Notes: generated by a model from the letters alone, not told the origin. Counted from the stretch's first letter, positions 7,930 to 16,392 are shown. The stretch: DNA of 64,000 nt from Sphingobium sp. Leaf26 (GCF_001421665.1 NZ_LMKV01000032.1:109946-173945); one strand, 5' to 3'. A program made the numbers and translations.

Positions 7930-9201
7930 TTATCGGACGGATTTGATCGGCAGGACGCATAGCGCCGATCCGAACACGAAGATCAGCGCCGCGATGAAGA
8001 TGGCGCGATAATCATGATCGAACAGGCCGAGCAGGATAGCGGCCATGACCGGGCTGATGATCTGGGGGATGTTGACCGCCGTGGTCAGCACGCCCAGATC
8101 CTTGCCTTCGTCGCCCAGCGCGCTTTTGGGCAGAACCTGCGTCATCAACGCCATGTCGATCGACATGAACATGCCGTAACCGATGCCGATCACCCCGGCA
8201 TAGACCCACATGCCGGTCATGGAAGGGGCCAGCAAAGGCGCGCTCATCGCCACGCCCATGATGAGGCTGCCCAGAACGACGAAGGGTTTGCGCCGTTGCC
8301 AGTGGTCCGACAGCCAGCCGGATATCAGCGAGGAAGCGACGAGACAGACCAGAGTGAGCAGCGCCATATTGGCGATGGCGATGTTCGACGCGCCGTCGGC
8401 CAGGCCGATATAGTCGCGCAGGATATAGAGGAGATAGGCGGCGACCGCCTGATAGCCCATATAGATGGTGAAGCGGCTGGCGAAGGCCCAGGCGAAATCG
8501 GGATGGGCGCGCGGGCTGATCCAGAAGCTCTTGAGGAAATCGCCCCATTTTATCGGCCGGCGGGGTAGCATATCGCTCGGCGGTTCGCGATTCAGCACGA
8601 CGAAGGCGATGCAGGAGGCGGCGATGGCGCCGGCGAACAGGCCGTATGCCAGCACCCGCTCCCCGGCGAGATAGCCGGCGACCACGGTGCCAGCGGTCAG
8701 GCCGGCGGTCATGCCGGCACCGACGATGCCCGATATGCCGCCGCGCGTTTCCGGCGCGAAGCGATCGGCGATCAGCGTCGTCATCGCCGGCTGCATGCTG
8801 TTATAGGCCACCGCTGCCATCACCCACAGGATCATCAGCGACCAGAAGCTGGTCATCCACGAGACGCCGAACAGGCAGAGCGACCCGATCAGCGAGGCGA
8901 TCGCGATCCAGGGCGCGCGCCGGCCCCAGCGGCTGCGGGTGCGGTCCGACAGGGCGCCGGCGATCGGCGTCGCCAGCGTCGAGAAAATGGAGGTGATGGC
9001 GAAGAGGAGGGCGAGGTTGTTCTCCTTCGCGCCCGGCGACAGTTCGGCGATCTGGTTGGGTAGCAGCACACCCAGCACGCCGCTGTAGAGTGCCATCAGC
9101 AGGAAGAAATTGACCATCAGCGACAATTGCAGCCGCGTGCGCGCGCCGCCGGTCACCCAGGCAGGCGGTGGGGCCTCGGCAGGGGAGGTCATGTTCTGCA
9201 T
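7930..9201 (-). CDS. MFS transporter, sugar/glycoside type
   Basis: About 12 hydrophobic segments fill this 423-residue protein. The MFS signature loop SDRTRSRWGRRAPWI follows segment 2, and the RxGRR pattern resembles the sucrose/glycoside carriers (SLC45-like and GPH-like). The ATG at 9201 overlaps the stop of the preceding enzyme gene (TGATG), showing translational coupling; an in-frame GTG lies one codon earlier. It probably carries the compound delivered by the adjacent TonB receptor across the inner membrane, in symport with protons. The specific substrate is not readable. Confidence 0.88.
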   Translation of the reverse strand: MQNMTSPAEAPPPAWVTGGARTRLQLSLMVNFFLLMALYSGVLGVLLPNQIAELSPGAKENNLALLFAITSIFSTLATPIAGALSDRTRSRWGRRAPWIAIASLIGSLCLFGVSWMTSFWSLMILWVMAAVAYNSMQPAMTTLIADRFAPETRGGISGIVGAGMTAGLTAGTVVAGYLAGERVLAYGLFAGAIAASCIAFVVLNREPPSDMLPRRPIKWGDFLKSFWISPRAHPDFAWAFASRFTIYMGYQAVAAYLLYILRDYIGLADGASNIAIANMALLTLVCLVASSLISGWLSDHWQRRKPFVVLGSLIMGVAMSAPLLAPSMTGMWVYAGVIGIGYGMFMSIDMALMTQVLPKSALGDEGKDLGVLTTAVNIPQIISPVMAAILLGLFDHDYRAIFIAALIFVFGSALCVLPIKSVR

Positions 9202-10352
9202 CACTCCGCCGTCCGGCTTTCGGGTGCCAGACGCAGACCGGCGTTGCGCGGGCGGCGATGCGGGCCGCCCCGGCTGCCCCAGCCATTGCCGGCCACGCTC
9301 TGCGCGATGGCCGTTTCGTCGATTTCTATACCAAGTCCCGGCCGATCGCCCAAAATGATGCCGCCATCGGCGATCTGCTGATCGACGTCGAAGCCGGTCG
9401 GGAAGCCAAAATCCTGCACCTCAATGCCGATCATATTGGGCACGGCGGCGGCGGCATGGGCGACCGGATTGGCGTTATAGGCGACCGGCGAGACGGGCAG
9501 GCCGCGCGCGTGGGCGGCCATTGCTACGCGATGAAAATGGGTGATGCCCCAGACGCTGCCGGTCTGGACGATGTCGACTGCCTGTGCGTCGAACAGCGGC
9601 AGATATTGTTCCAGGCCGGTCAGGTTCTCGCCGGTGGCGACCGCCGTTTTCACGGACCGGGTGATGCTGGCATGGCCCGCCGCGTCCCAACGCCGCACCG
9701 GCTCTTCGATCCAGGTCAGGTCGATCCGCTTCTCGATCTCGGTCAAGTGACGGATTGCCTGCTTGCAGTTCCATGCCTCATTGACGTCGAGCATCAGGGC
9801 GGGACGGTTGCTGTTGCGGGATAGCAGGTCGCGGGCGGTTTCCAGCCGGCCGATGTCGCGATCCAGATCGCGCCCGCCCTTGATCTTCGCTGCGGTGAAG
9901 CCGCGATCGGCCCAGGCGCTGTAATGGGCGACGAAGGCATCGTCATCCAGCCCGTAGCACAGTCCCGACGCATAGCCCGGCACGAACCGGTCGCCCGCGC
10001 CCATGGTACGCCATAGCGGCTCGTCGGCCATTTTCGCCTTCAGATCCCACAGCGCCATGTCGATCGCGGCGATCGTGCCGAAGGTCGCGCCGGCATGGCC
10101 GCTTTTGAACACATGGCCGAGCATCGCGTCATAGAGGGTCGCCACGCCGCGCGGGTCCGCACCGTCCACAGCGGGGAACAGCCGCGCGATCTCGGCATGC
10201 TGACCCAGGCCGACGCCGGTGAGGCCGCCATCGGTTTCGAGCAGCAGCACGGGTACTTCGGTGACGCCGGACGCAACGACGCCGTTCACATCGCCCACGG
10301 GACGCTGCCAGTCGTGATAGGCGGTAAGGCTGCGATAGCCTGTAATCTTCAT
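9201..10352 (-). CDS. enolase-superfamily (mandelate racemase/muconate-lactonizing type) enzyme
   Basis: The 383-residue protein has an N-terminal capping domain and a barrel. KIKGG (about residue 156) provides the KxK lysines, and the metal ligands appear as DVNEAW, WIEEP and TGENLTG in the correct order. Family members dehydrate or epimerise sugar acids after proton abstraction next to a carboxylate. The usual His-Asp dyad is not evident: where QPD and APH are expected the protein has QTG and SPV. The ATG at 10352 is preferred (GAGG eight bases upstream) over an upstream ATG that adds 14 unlike residues. It is first in a leftward unit with the MFS carrier and TonB receptor. Confidence 0.85.
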   Translation of the reverse strand: MKITGYRSLTAYHDWQRPVGDVNGVVASGVTEVPVLLLETDGGLTGVGLGQHAEIARLFPAVDGADPRGVATLYDAMLGHVFKSGHAGATFGTIAAIDMALWDLKAKMADEPLWRTMGAGDRFVPGYASGLCYGLDDDAFVAHYSAWADRGFTAAKIKGGRDLDRDIGRLETARDLLSRNSNRPALMLDVNEAWNCKQAIRHLTEIEKRIDLTWIEEPVRRWDAAGHASITRSVKTAVATGENLTGLEQYLPLFDAQAVDIVQTGSVWGITHFHRVAMAAHARGLPVSPVAYNANPVAHAAAAVPNMIGIEVQDFGFPTGFDVDQQIADGGIILGDRPGLGIEIDETAIAQSVAGNGWGSRGGPHRRPRNAGLRLAPESRTAE

Positions 10353-10390
10353 CGGGATGTCCTCTACCCTCCGGCCCGGCTGGCCACGAG

Positions 10391-10422
10391 TCATATTATG
10401 TATTATCTATGTTGTTTGACAA
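10391..10422. promoter_or_regulatory. candidate operator, copy 2, in the enzyme/regulator divergent promoter
   Basis: TCATATTATGTATTA (10391-10405) is the inverted exact copy of 7914-7928. Next to it lies TTGT-TTG-ACAA (10412-10422), a perfect dyad of the GT...AC kind bound by FadR-type GntR proteins. The sites sit between the enolase-family gene and the regulator at 10505, so autoregulation is likely. Confidence 0.6.
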
Positions 10423-10504
10423 GTCTTGACGGCGCTTGTCAATCGGGTCCACCGTCGAAACAGCGTCGTGCAGGGCGCTTGAACGAGAAAAGGCGTAAGG
10501 ACAG

Positions 10505-11269
10505 ATGCAGGATAGAGTGGCCGGGGGGGCCTTGGCTGGCAGCGCTTTGGCGGCGACGCAGCGGGTGCGGCGGCGGCCCCGACTGGCCGAGGCGGTGGTC
10601 GAGGATCTGGTCAATGCGATCGTCACCGAAATGTATCCGGCCGGCACTGCGCTGCCACCCGAAAACATGCTGTGCGACCTCTATGGCGTCAGTCGTACCG
10701 TGGTGCGGGAGGCGACGACGGCTCTGACCGAAAAGGGGCTGGTCGTGTCGCAGCAGGGACGCGGCACGATCGTGCGCGATTCGCGCGACTGGAACCTGCT
10801 CGACCCGATGATTCTGGCGGCGTTGTTCCGGCGGGAGGACGGATTGTCCTATCTCGACAATCTGTCGGAAATCCGGTCCTCGCTGGAAGCCTCCATGGCG
10901 GCCAAGGCAGCGAAGAAGGCCACGCTCGAAAGCGTGGCGGAACTGTCGGCGCAGTTCCGCAAACTGGAGGGGCTGATCGACATGCCCGCCGCCTATGTGC
11001 ATGAGGATGTGAATTTCCACGACATCATCATGCGCATGTCGGGCGACCGGCTGAGCAAGGCGATCATCGACGGGATTCAGGGCAAGGCGCTCAACACCCA
11101 TGGCTATGCCGGGAAGCTGAGCGTCGCCCATGTGCGCGACACCCATGCCGCGCACAAGCGCGTCCATGACGCGATCGCCGCCGGCGACCCGGAGGCCGCC
11201 GCCAAGGCGATGCGCGAACATATCGAATCCTCCTGGGCCAAGCGGCGCAAATCGCACGCTGCAACCTGA
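10505..11269 (+). CDS. FadR-type GntR transcriptional regulator
   Basis: A winged helix-turn-helix spans residues about 25-95 (PAGTALPPENMLCDLYGVSRTVVREAT, then GRGTIVRD as the wing end). An FCD ligand domain follows, with the metal-binding residues in HEDVNFHDIIMRMSG and later His residues (HAAHKRVHDAI, MREHIES). Regulators of this type usually repress sugar-acid or organic-acid catabolic genes and release DNA on binding a pathway carboxylate. The gene diverges from the enolase-family/MFS/receptor unit and shares an operator region with it, so it is the obvious local regulator. It has 254 residues, and its stop lies three bases from the stop of the convergent next gene. Confidence 0.9.
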   Translation: MQDRVAGGALAGSALAATQRVRRRPRLAEAVVEDLVNAIVTEMYPAGTALPPENMLCDLYGVSRTVVREATTALTEKGLVVSQQGRGTIVRDSRDWNLLDPMILAALFRREDGLSYLDNLSEIRSSLEASMAAKAAKKATLESVAELSAQFRKLEGLIDMPAAYVHEDVNFHDIIMRMSGDRLSKAIIDGIQGKALNTHGYAGKLSVAHVRDTHAAHKRVHDAIAAGDPEAAAKAMREHIESSWAKRRKSHAAT

Positions 11270-11272
11270 ACT

Positions 11273-12139
11273 TCAGGCTGGGCGGCGATTGCCCGCAAAC
11301 GCCCAGCGCAGCGTGCCGGCGACCATCGCGGTGGACAGCCTGATCGCGGGCTTGCGCAGGTGGCGGGTGGGCAGGCCGTGCATCGCCCTGGCCCAGTCGG
11401 GGAGGAGGTCCACCGCTGCCTCCATCGTCATCGCCTGGATCGGGGCGGCGGCAGGGGAGGGCGCTTTCCGATGCAGCACGAGCCGGGCCACTTCACGGGT
11501 GCGGGCGTCGGCCTGTAACGCCGGGCGCATATGTTCGATCAGCGCTTGGGCTTCGGCGCGGCTCTCCGGCACCGGGTCGGCGCCGAGTTTACGGGCTATG
11601 GTCGCGAACTGGGTAAAATAGGCGTCCTGATCCGCCGCGCTCATCGCCGGTTCGCCATAACGAATCCACGCATCGAGGAAACAGACCGCCTCCGTCACAT
11701 GGACCCAGGCGAGCAGGTGCGGGTCGTTGGCGCTGTAGGGCGTACCGTCGGCCAGCGTGCCGGACACGCGATCATGCACATCGCGCACCCGCGCGATCGC
11801 AGCCAGTGCATCATCCTGCTGCGCATAGGTGGTGACGGCGATGAAGCGAGCGGTGCGCCGCAACCGTCCCAGCATGTCGTCGCGAAAGGTCGAATGATCC
11901 CATATGCCGGCCAGCGCGGCGGGGTGCAGCATCTGGAGCAGGAGCGCAGACACGCCGCCGACCATCATGGTGGTGATGTCGCCATGGACGCGCCAGATTG
12001 CCGAGTCTGGCGGAAACAGGGCATCTGTGGAGCGGGTGACGGGCTGCTCGCCCCGCCCGCGATCGTTGAAGATGGCGCGGACCCGGCCGATCAGGGCGCG
12101 TTGCAGGGGGCGGGCGGCGAAGGCGGGCATGAGGGCCAT
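11273..12139 (-). CDS. DUF2236 / MpaB-like oxygenase-family protein
   Basis: The 288-residue protein shows the DUF2236 pattern: VHGDITTMMVGGVSALLLQMLHP near residues 50-70, a following helix with FRDDMLGRLRRT, then VRDVHDRVSGTLADGTPYSANDPHLLAWVHVTE. These conserved His and Arg residues are those that hold a b-type heme in the latex-clearing-protein relatives and in MpaB. Its reaction is unknown; oxygenase or catalase-like activity is only inferred from relatives. It begins eight bases after the desaturase stop and is probably co-transcribed with it under ArsR control. The start could also be three codons downstream. Confidence 0.75.
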   Translation of the reverse strand: MALMPAFAARPLQRALIGRVRAIFNDRGRGEQPVTRSTDALFPPDSAIWRVHGDITTMMVGGVSALLLQMLHPAALAGIWDHSTFRDDMLGRLRRTARFIAVTTYAQQDDALAAIARVRDVHDRVSGTLADGTPYSANDPHLLAWVHVTEAVCFLDAWIRYGEPAMSAADQDAYFTQFATIARKLGADPVPESRAEAQALIEHMRPALQADARTREVARLVLHRKAPSPAAAPIQAMTMEAAVDLLPDWARAMHGLPTRHLRKPAIRLSTAMVAGTLRWAFAGNRRPA

Positions 12140-12146
12140 GACTGTA

Positions 12147-13097
12147 TCAACGCTGAAAAGAGGAGATGGGTTCGGATGCGTCCTCTTCATCCGGAGGCGC
12201 GACGCGGGTAAGCGCCTTGGCCCGCGCGAGATGTTCGGGCAGCGCGATGTTCCAGACCAGTCCGGTCCGCTCCAGCAACTGGATGACGGCATAGCCCCAA
12301 TCGCTCTGGCCGGAATACAGGCCTATGCGCGCAGAGCCGGGAAAGGCATGGTGATTATTGTGCCATGCCTCCCCCATGGTCGGGATCGCCGCCCAGGGCA
12401 CGTCATGCGCCTGCACGCCGGCGCCGTTGACGATCCAGCTTTGCGGCCCGCGCCGATGCGCCAGATGGCCGATGAACCAATGGCCCGTCACCGAAATGCT
12501 GATGCGCGCGCATACACCCCACAACAGCCAGCTCCAGCCTCCGACGGCGAAGAGCAGCAGGGCAATGGGGATTTGCTGCGCCATCCAGGTCACTTCCAGA
12601 AAGCGGTAGAAGCGATCGCGTCCCGCTGCGCCCAAATCAAAGGCGGGCGGATGATCGAGGACCAGCCGGCAGTGCATCTGCCACCATGCGTCGATCAGCA
12701 TGGGGCGTCGATGCGCGAGATAGTCATGGCAATCCTTTTGTCGCTGTGCCCAATCGCGCAGGTCATGGGTGCGGATCATCCAGAAAGGGCCGCTCATCCC
12801 CACGCATGTTCCGACCCAGACCAGGCAGCGCTCCAGCCAGAGCGGGCAATCGAAACTGCGATGGATCAGCCGACGATGGAAGCCGACGCTATGGCCCAGC
12901 AGCAGCGATCCGCCGGTCATCAGGAGGAAGATGGCGAAGGCGCCCAAGCTGAAATGGAAAGGCGCCAGCAGCGCCCCGACCAGCATGGTGCCGTTCCACA
13001 GCGAGTGGACCGGATCCCATCGCACCGTCCCGTCCATTGGGCTGCTGTCGGACAGTGCCCGCAGGCTGTTCACGCTGCAACGGTCGGTGATGTCCAT
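12147..13097 (-). CDS. membrane fatty-acid desaturase-like protein
   Basis: The 316-residue protein has paired hydrophobic segments and the acyl-CoA desaturase topology. His box 1 is GFHRRLIHRSF (HxxxxH), and box 3 is WHNNHHAFP (HNxHH). The middle box, normally HRxHH, is degenerate here (THDLRDWAQRQKDCH), although His residues remain close by. Family members introduce a double bond into acyl chains using a di-iron centre. It heads a two-gene leftward unit with the MpaB-like gene and diverges from an ArsR regulator across two operator-like repeats. The function is inferred from fold; the altered second box leaves room for a different oxidation. Confidence 0.8.
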   Translation of the reverse strand: MDITDRCSVNSLRALSDSSPMDGTVRWDPVHSLWNGTMLVGALLAPFHFSLGAFAIFLLMTGGSLLLGHSVGFHRRLIHRSFDCPLWLERCLVWVGTCVGMSGPFWMIRTHDLRDWAQRQKDCHDYLAHRRPMLIDAWWQMHCRLVLDHPPAFDLGAAGRDRFYRFLEVTWMAQQIPIALLLFAVGGWSWLLWGVCARISISVTGHWFIGHLAHRRGPQSWIVNGAGVQAHDVPWAAIPTMGEAWHNNHHAFPGSARIGLYSGQSDWGYAVIQLLERTGLVWNIALPEHLARAKALTRVAPPDEEDASEPISSFQR

Positions 13098-13115
13098 GGC
13101 GACAACCTCCTAGGT

Positions 13116-13136
13116 AATTAGCTTATTGCTTAATTA
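13116..13136. promoter_or_regulatory. operator-like repeat 1 between desaturase and ArsR genes
   Basis: AATTAGCTTATTGCTTAATT is nearly palindromic (TTAGC...GCTTAA) and matches the second site at 13157-13180 at most positions (TTAGCTTATT-C/G-CTTAA). The copies are 41 bases apart, about four helical turns. They fill the divergent promoter. Confidence 0.55.
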
Positions 13137-13156
13137 TCTACCGGCACTTGTCAAGC

Positions 13157-13180
13157 GATTAGCTTATTCCTTAAATAAGC
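13157..13180. promoter_or_regulatory. operator-like repeat 2 touching the ArsR start codon
   Basis: A perfect inverted repeat, GCTTATT (13162-13168) and AATAAGC (13174-13180) with a 5-base spacer, ends two bases before the ATG of the ArsR gene. It leaves no room for a good ribosome-binding site. Binding here would block the regulator's own expression, which is typical of ArsR autorepression. Confidence 0.65.
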
Positions 13181-13182
13181 GG

Positions 13183-13506
13183 ATGCAGAAGATTTTCGAA
13201 GCCCTCGCCTCAGCGCCGCGCCGCAAGATATTGGCCTATCTCGCTCATGCGGAGTTGAATGCAGGCGACATCGCATCGCGCTTCGCCATGTCGAAGCCGG
13301 CCGTGTCGCAGCATCTGGCGATTCTGGAAAATGCCGGGCTGATCGCCAGCGAGAAGCGTGGTCAGTTCGTCTACTACAGCCTTGTGCCTGAGAGCCTCGC
13401 CAACACGCTCAATGCCTATGTGCAGGAAGTCTGCCCGGTATCCCGTCCGCTCAAGGCGGAAAGCGCCAAGATTGCGAAGGGGCGGAAGGCGGCGGCGGAC
13501 GATTGA
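13183..13506 (+). CDS. ArsR-family transcriptional regulator
   Basis: The 107-residue winged helix-turn-helix protein reads MQKIFEALASAPRRKILAYL, then MSKPAVSQHLAILENAGLI as the recognition helix, and KRGQFVYYSL as the wing. No cysteine cluster for a metal is visible in the recognition region, so it belongs to the metal-independent ArsR group that responds to other signals or simply autorepresses. The ATG at 13183 gives the standard N-terminus; an in-frame ATG 19 codons upstream would run through the operator repeats and is rejected. It diverges from the desaturase/MpaB unit, its likely target. Confidence 0.88.
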   Translation: MQKIFEALASAPRRKILAYLAHAELNAGDIASRFAMSKPAVSQHLAILENAGLIASEKRGQFVYYSLVPESLANTLNAYVQEVCPVSRPLKAESAKIAKGRKAAADD

Positions 13507-13522
13507 GCGCGTGACCGGACAG

Positions 13523-14242
13523 CTATTTTGAAGCCGCGAGCAGGAAGACGACATAACCGCGAAACTGCGGATGCTGGGCAAGCATGGCCGGCGCGCGCCA
13601 GGTTCCGCCCTCGACCAGAGCGACGCGGAAGGGAATGGGGAAATCCTGCATGCGGCGGAAATAGGCGTCATAGCCTTCGATCGTCGTGCGTCCCTGATAG
13701 GTCTGCACCACCACTTCGTCGATGATCTGGCTGAGTTGAGCCAGGTCGCGGGGGTCGCCATGGGCGCTCCAGTCCATCAGTCCGGTGATCGACAATTGCC
13801 AGTTTCGCGTCAGGCGCCTGCGCAGGTCGCGCAGAAATCGGGCATAGCCATCGATTCCGCGCGTGGCGGCGTCGAAATCGATCTGAAGCCCGGCAACCCG
13901 ATTGCCAGCCTCCTCCCATTGGCGCAGATCGTTGAAGATCGCCGCATAGGTCGCCTCGTTCCAGTCCAGTCGGTCGGCCCGGACGACCAGCCAGACCGTC
14001 TTGCCGGGCAGGCGCGGCACGCCCATGCGTAACCGCTCCAGCCGAGTTGTGCCGCCGCGTCGCACTTCGCCATCCAGAAGATAAAGGGTCTTGGGTTGCA
14101 GCGTCTTTGCCGGCCGGACGCCCGGCCATACATAGAAGGCATCATGACCCGTGGCCGTGACGATATCCGCATCCGGCTGGGGCTGGCAGGCGGACAGGGC
14201 TAGCGCCGCGAGCAGCGCCACGGCCCGTGCGACCGGTCGCAT
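13523..14242 (-). CDS. DUF3142 lipoprotein
   Basis: The N-terminus MRPVARAVALLAALALSAC ends in a lipobox with the acylated Cys at residue 19, so the mature protein is a membrane-anchored lipoprotein. The rest (239 residues in all) fits DUF3142: GHDAFYVWPGVRP at the start of the fold, a GLQIDFDAATRGIDGYARFL segment resembling a beta-barrel glycosidase-like active-site strand, and VVVQTYQGRTTI. The acidic Asp pair in QIDFD is suggestive of hydrolase chemistry, but no activity is established. It begins 14 bases after the large exported protein gene and is surely in the same operon. Confidence 0.75.
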   Translation of the reverse strand: MRPVARAVALLAALALSACQPQPDADIVTATGHDAFYVWPGVRPAKTLQPKTLYLLDGEVRRGGTTRLERLRMGVPRLPGKTVWLVVRADRLDWNEATYAAIFNDLRQWEEAGNRVAGLQIDFDAATRGIDGYARFLRDLRRRLTRNWQLSITGLMDWSAHGDPRDLAQLSQIIDEVVVQTYQGRTTIEGYDAYFRRMQDFPIPFRVALVEGGTWRAPAMLAQHPQFRGYVVFLLAASK

Positions 14243-14256
14243 CGTCGTCAATGATG

Positions 14257-16392
14257 TCACCAATAATAGCGCAGGGCCTTGGCCCATGGACTGTCGGGAT
14301 AGCGCTGCTTCAATTCCGTGAACCAGGCCTTGCGGTCGCTCTTGGGCGCTTGCGCCGCCTCATAGGCTTTATAGTCGGTATAGGCAGGCGCGCAGCCGTT
14401 TGCGCCCGACGGCGCATAGCACATCACGGCGCGATAGAGGGCATAGGCGCGATCATCGCCCGCTGCGCCCTTGTCAGCGATGATCGCGGCATAGATATCG
14501 GCGCGCGTAAGGTTGCGGCCGGAAAACCCGTCCGGACCATGGCCCAATGAGAGCGGCACCGTTCCGCCACCGAACAGATCGAAGCCGTCAAAGCCATTCA
14601 GTCGGTAGAAATCGCCCAGACATAGCTGCGCGCGATGATTGCGCGGCGCGCGCGCCAGCGTCGCGGCGGTCTGCGCGATGGCGGGGCAGGCGATGCCATC
14701 GGACCATTTGCCCTTCTGGAACAGGCCAACCGGTATCTTGTCCTGCTGGGAAAAGCCCCATAGTCCCGCATCGCTATCGGCATTGGCGGGCACCAGCGCC
14801 AGATCGCCGGCAAAATCGCCGAACGCGCCGCGCGTCAGATCCTTGTAGAGCAAGGTGAAGCGCGCAACGTCCCGCTCCCGCGCAGGGCGGGTGGCATCGC
14901 GGGCGCTGGTGCGCAGGATGGCGGGCGTCGCCACGGTTTGCAGCAGGATCGCGCGCATAGTCGTGTCGGTAATCGGCGAGTCCGCGGCAAAAATCTGGTC
15001 GATCCGCCCGTCGCGCTGCCAGCGTATCGCCAGGCCCATCTCGACCAGCGGCCGTTGATAGAAGGGGCTGGCGCCACCCAGCAATTCACGCCAGAAGCCG
15101 GCTTCATTGACGTCGTGGCTTTGGCCGAGGGCCATGCCGCGCAACAGCTGACGGCTGAAAGCCAGCGGCGTATAGCGCTTTTCCTGCGCGGCATCGGGCA
15201 ATATCGCCAATATCGTCTTGGGATTTTCACCGGCATAATAGCTGTGCGTCGCCTGGAGCAGGGCATAAAGGTCGGCATGGGCGGCAAATTGGCCCTTCTG
15301 CGCGGCGAGATCGGCGGCGGAGAGGGCGGCCGGATCGTCCGCCTTCTGCCGCATGCGCTTCAGGTCGGCGACGGCCAGCAGCAGCGGGATGTCGTCCTGC
15401 TTGGTTATCAGCGCATGGGCATCCTCCCGCTCCAGCAGCTTGATGTCGATTTCCTCGGCCAGGTCGGCGGCGGCTTCAGCATCGCCCGGCGTGGTGGCCA
15501 GCAGCGCTTCATAGCGGCGGACGAGCGCGGGCATGTCACCGCTCAGCCAGGCGACGCGGCGGGTCAGCCCCTGCGCCGATGCGGCATAGCGTCCTTTGGG
15601 ATAGGCCTTGAGATAGGCGGCGATGGCGTTGCGGGCTTCCGCGACGGCGGCCTGGTCGACTTTGTCCGATCCGGCGAAGTCGCCATATTCGTCGACGGCT
15701 TTGGCGACTGCCGCGCGCAGGCCGATCCGGATCGGCATATAGGCGGCGGTTTCCGCGATCCACGGACTGCGGGCGCGGGTCAATGCGCCAAAGCCCTGAC
15801 GCGCGTTGGCCCAGTCGCCCTTGTAGAAGGCGTCGGTAGCCTTCAGATAAGCCAGATAGTCGCGGCCCGCCTTGCTGCCAATCTGGGCATCGTCCCACTG
15901 GTTCTCGCCACAACCGGTCTGGGTCCGCAACGCGCCCAGCGCCGTGCGCTCCGTCTGCGTCAGGCTCTTTTCTGCGGCGAGGGCGGCGGCAAAGGCCGGA
16001 ATGCCGCCGGCCGAGGGTTCGCAGACGGGCGCGGACGCTGGGCTTTGTTCGGCTGGAGCCGGCTGTGGCCACAAGGCCGTGCGCAGGCTGGACCAACTGA
16101 AGAAGGTGCGTCCGAATTGCGGATCATAAGGGTCGATCGCCGTATTGGCCGGCGCGTCCTGTACCGGCTTCAGGCTGCGCATCAGCAGCAGCAGGTTGAT
16201 CCTTGTGTCGTTGCCCGGACTGATTGCCGCGCGGCCACCGCAATCGAAGTCGCGCGAGTCCATCTGCCAGCCCGGTTCGCAGGAGGAATCGGCGCAGGCC
16301 CATAATGTCCCGCCCAGCCCAAACGCGGAGAAGGCCAGCCCCGCCATGATCGCGATCGGGCGCTTGCGGAGGAAGGGAACGCCATGGGACAT
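14257..16392 (-). CDS. large exported helical-repeat protein of unknown function
   Basis: I do not recognise this 711-residue protein. It begins with a basic stretch and a hydrophobic segment (RPIAIMAGLAFSAFGLGG), suggesting export or a membrane anchor, followed by a cysteine-containing part (WACADSSCEPGW, then DFDCGG). The body is alanine-rich with repeated aromatic/charged helical units reminiscent of tetratricopeptide arrays (for example YLAYLKATDAFYKGDWANARQGF and YLKAYPKGRYAASAQGL), and it ends with LKQRYPDSPWAKALRYYW, also TPR-like. The ATG at 16392 is chosen because the N-terminus then carries the export signal; no strong ribosome-binding site is visible. It is paired with the DUF3142 lipoprotein gene. 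Confidence 0.7.
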   Translation of the reverse strand: MSHGVPFLRKRPIAIMAGLAFSAFGLGGTLWACADSSCEPGWQMDSRDFDCGGRAAISPGNDTRINLLLLMRSLKPVQDAPANTAIDPYDPQFGRTFFSWSSLRTALWPQPAPAEQSPASAPVCEPSAGGIPAFAAALAAEKSLTQTERTALGALRTQTGCGENQWDDAQIGSKAGRDYLAYLKATDAFYKGDWANARQGFGALTRARSPWIAETAAYMPIRIGLRAAVAKAVDEYGDFAGSDKVDQAAVAEARNAIAAYLKAYPKGRYAASAQGLTRRVAWLSGDMPALVRRYEALLATTPGDAEAAADLAEEIDIKLLEREDAHALITKQDDIPLLLAVADLKRMRQKADDPAALSAADLAAQKGQFAAHADLYALLQATHSYYAGENPKTILAILPDAAQEKRYTPLAFSRQLLRGMALGQSHDVNEAGFWRELLGGASPFYQRPLVEMGLAIRWQRDGRIDQIFAADSPITDTTMRAILLQTVATPAILRTSARDATRPARERDVARFTLLYKDLTRGAFGDFAGDLALVPANADSDAGLWGFSQQDKIPVGLFQKGKWSDGIACPAIAQTAATLARAPRNHRAQLCLGDFYRLNGFDGFDLFGGGTVPLSLGHGPDGFSGRNLTRADIYAAIIADKGAAGDDRAYALYRAVMCYAPSGANGCAPAYTDYKAYEAAQAPKSDRKAWFTELKQRYPDSPWAKALRYYW

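Noticed and set aside
13126..13182. Upstream start for the ArsR gene
   Set aside because: It would translate the operator repeats and add 19 residues not typical of the family.
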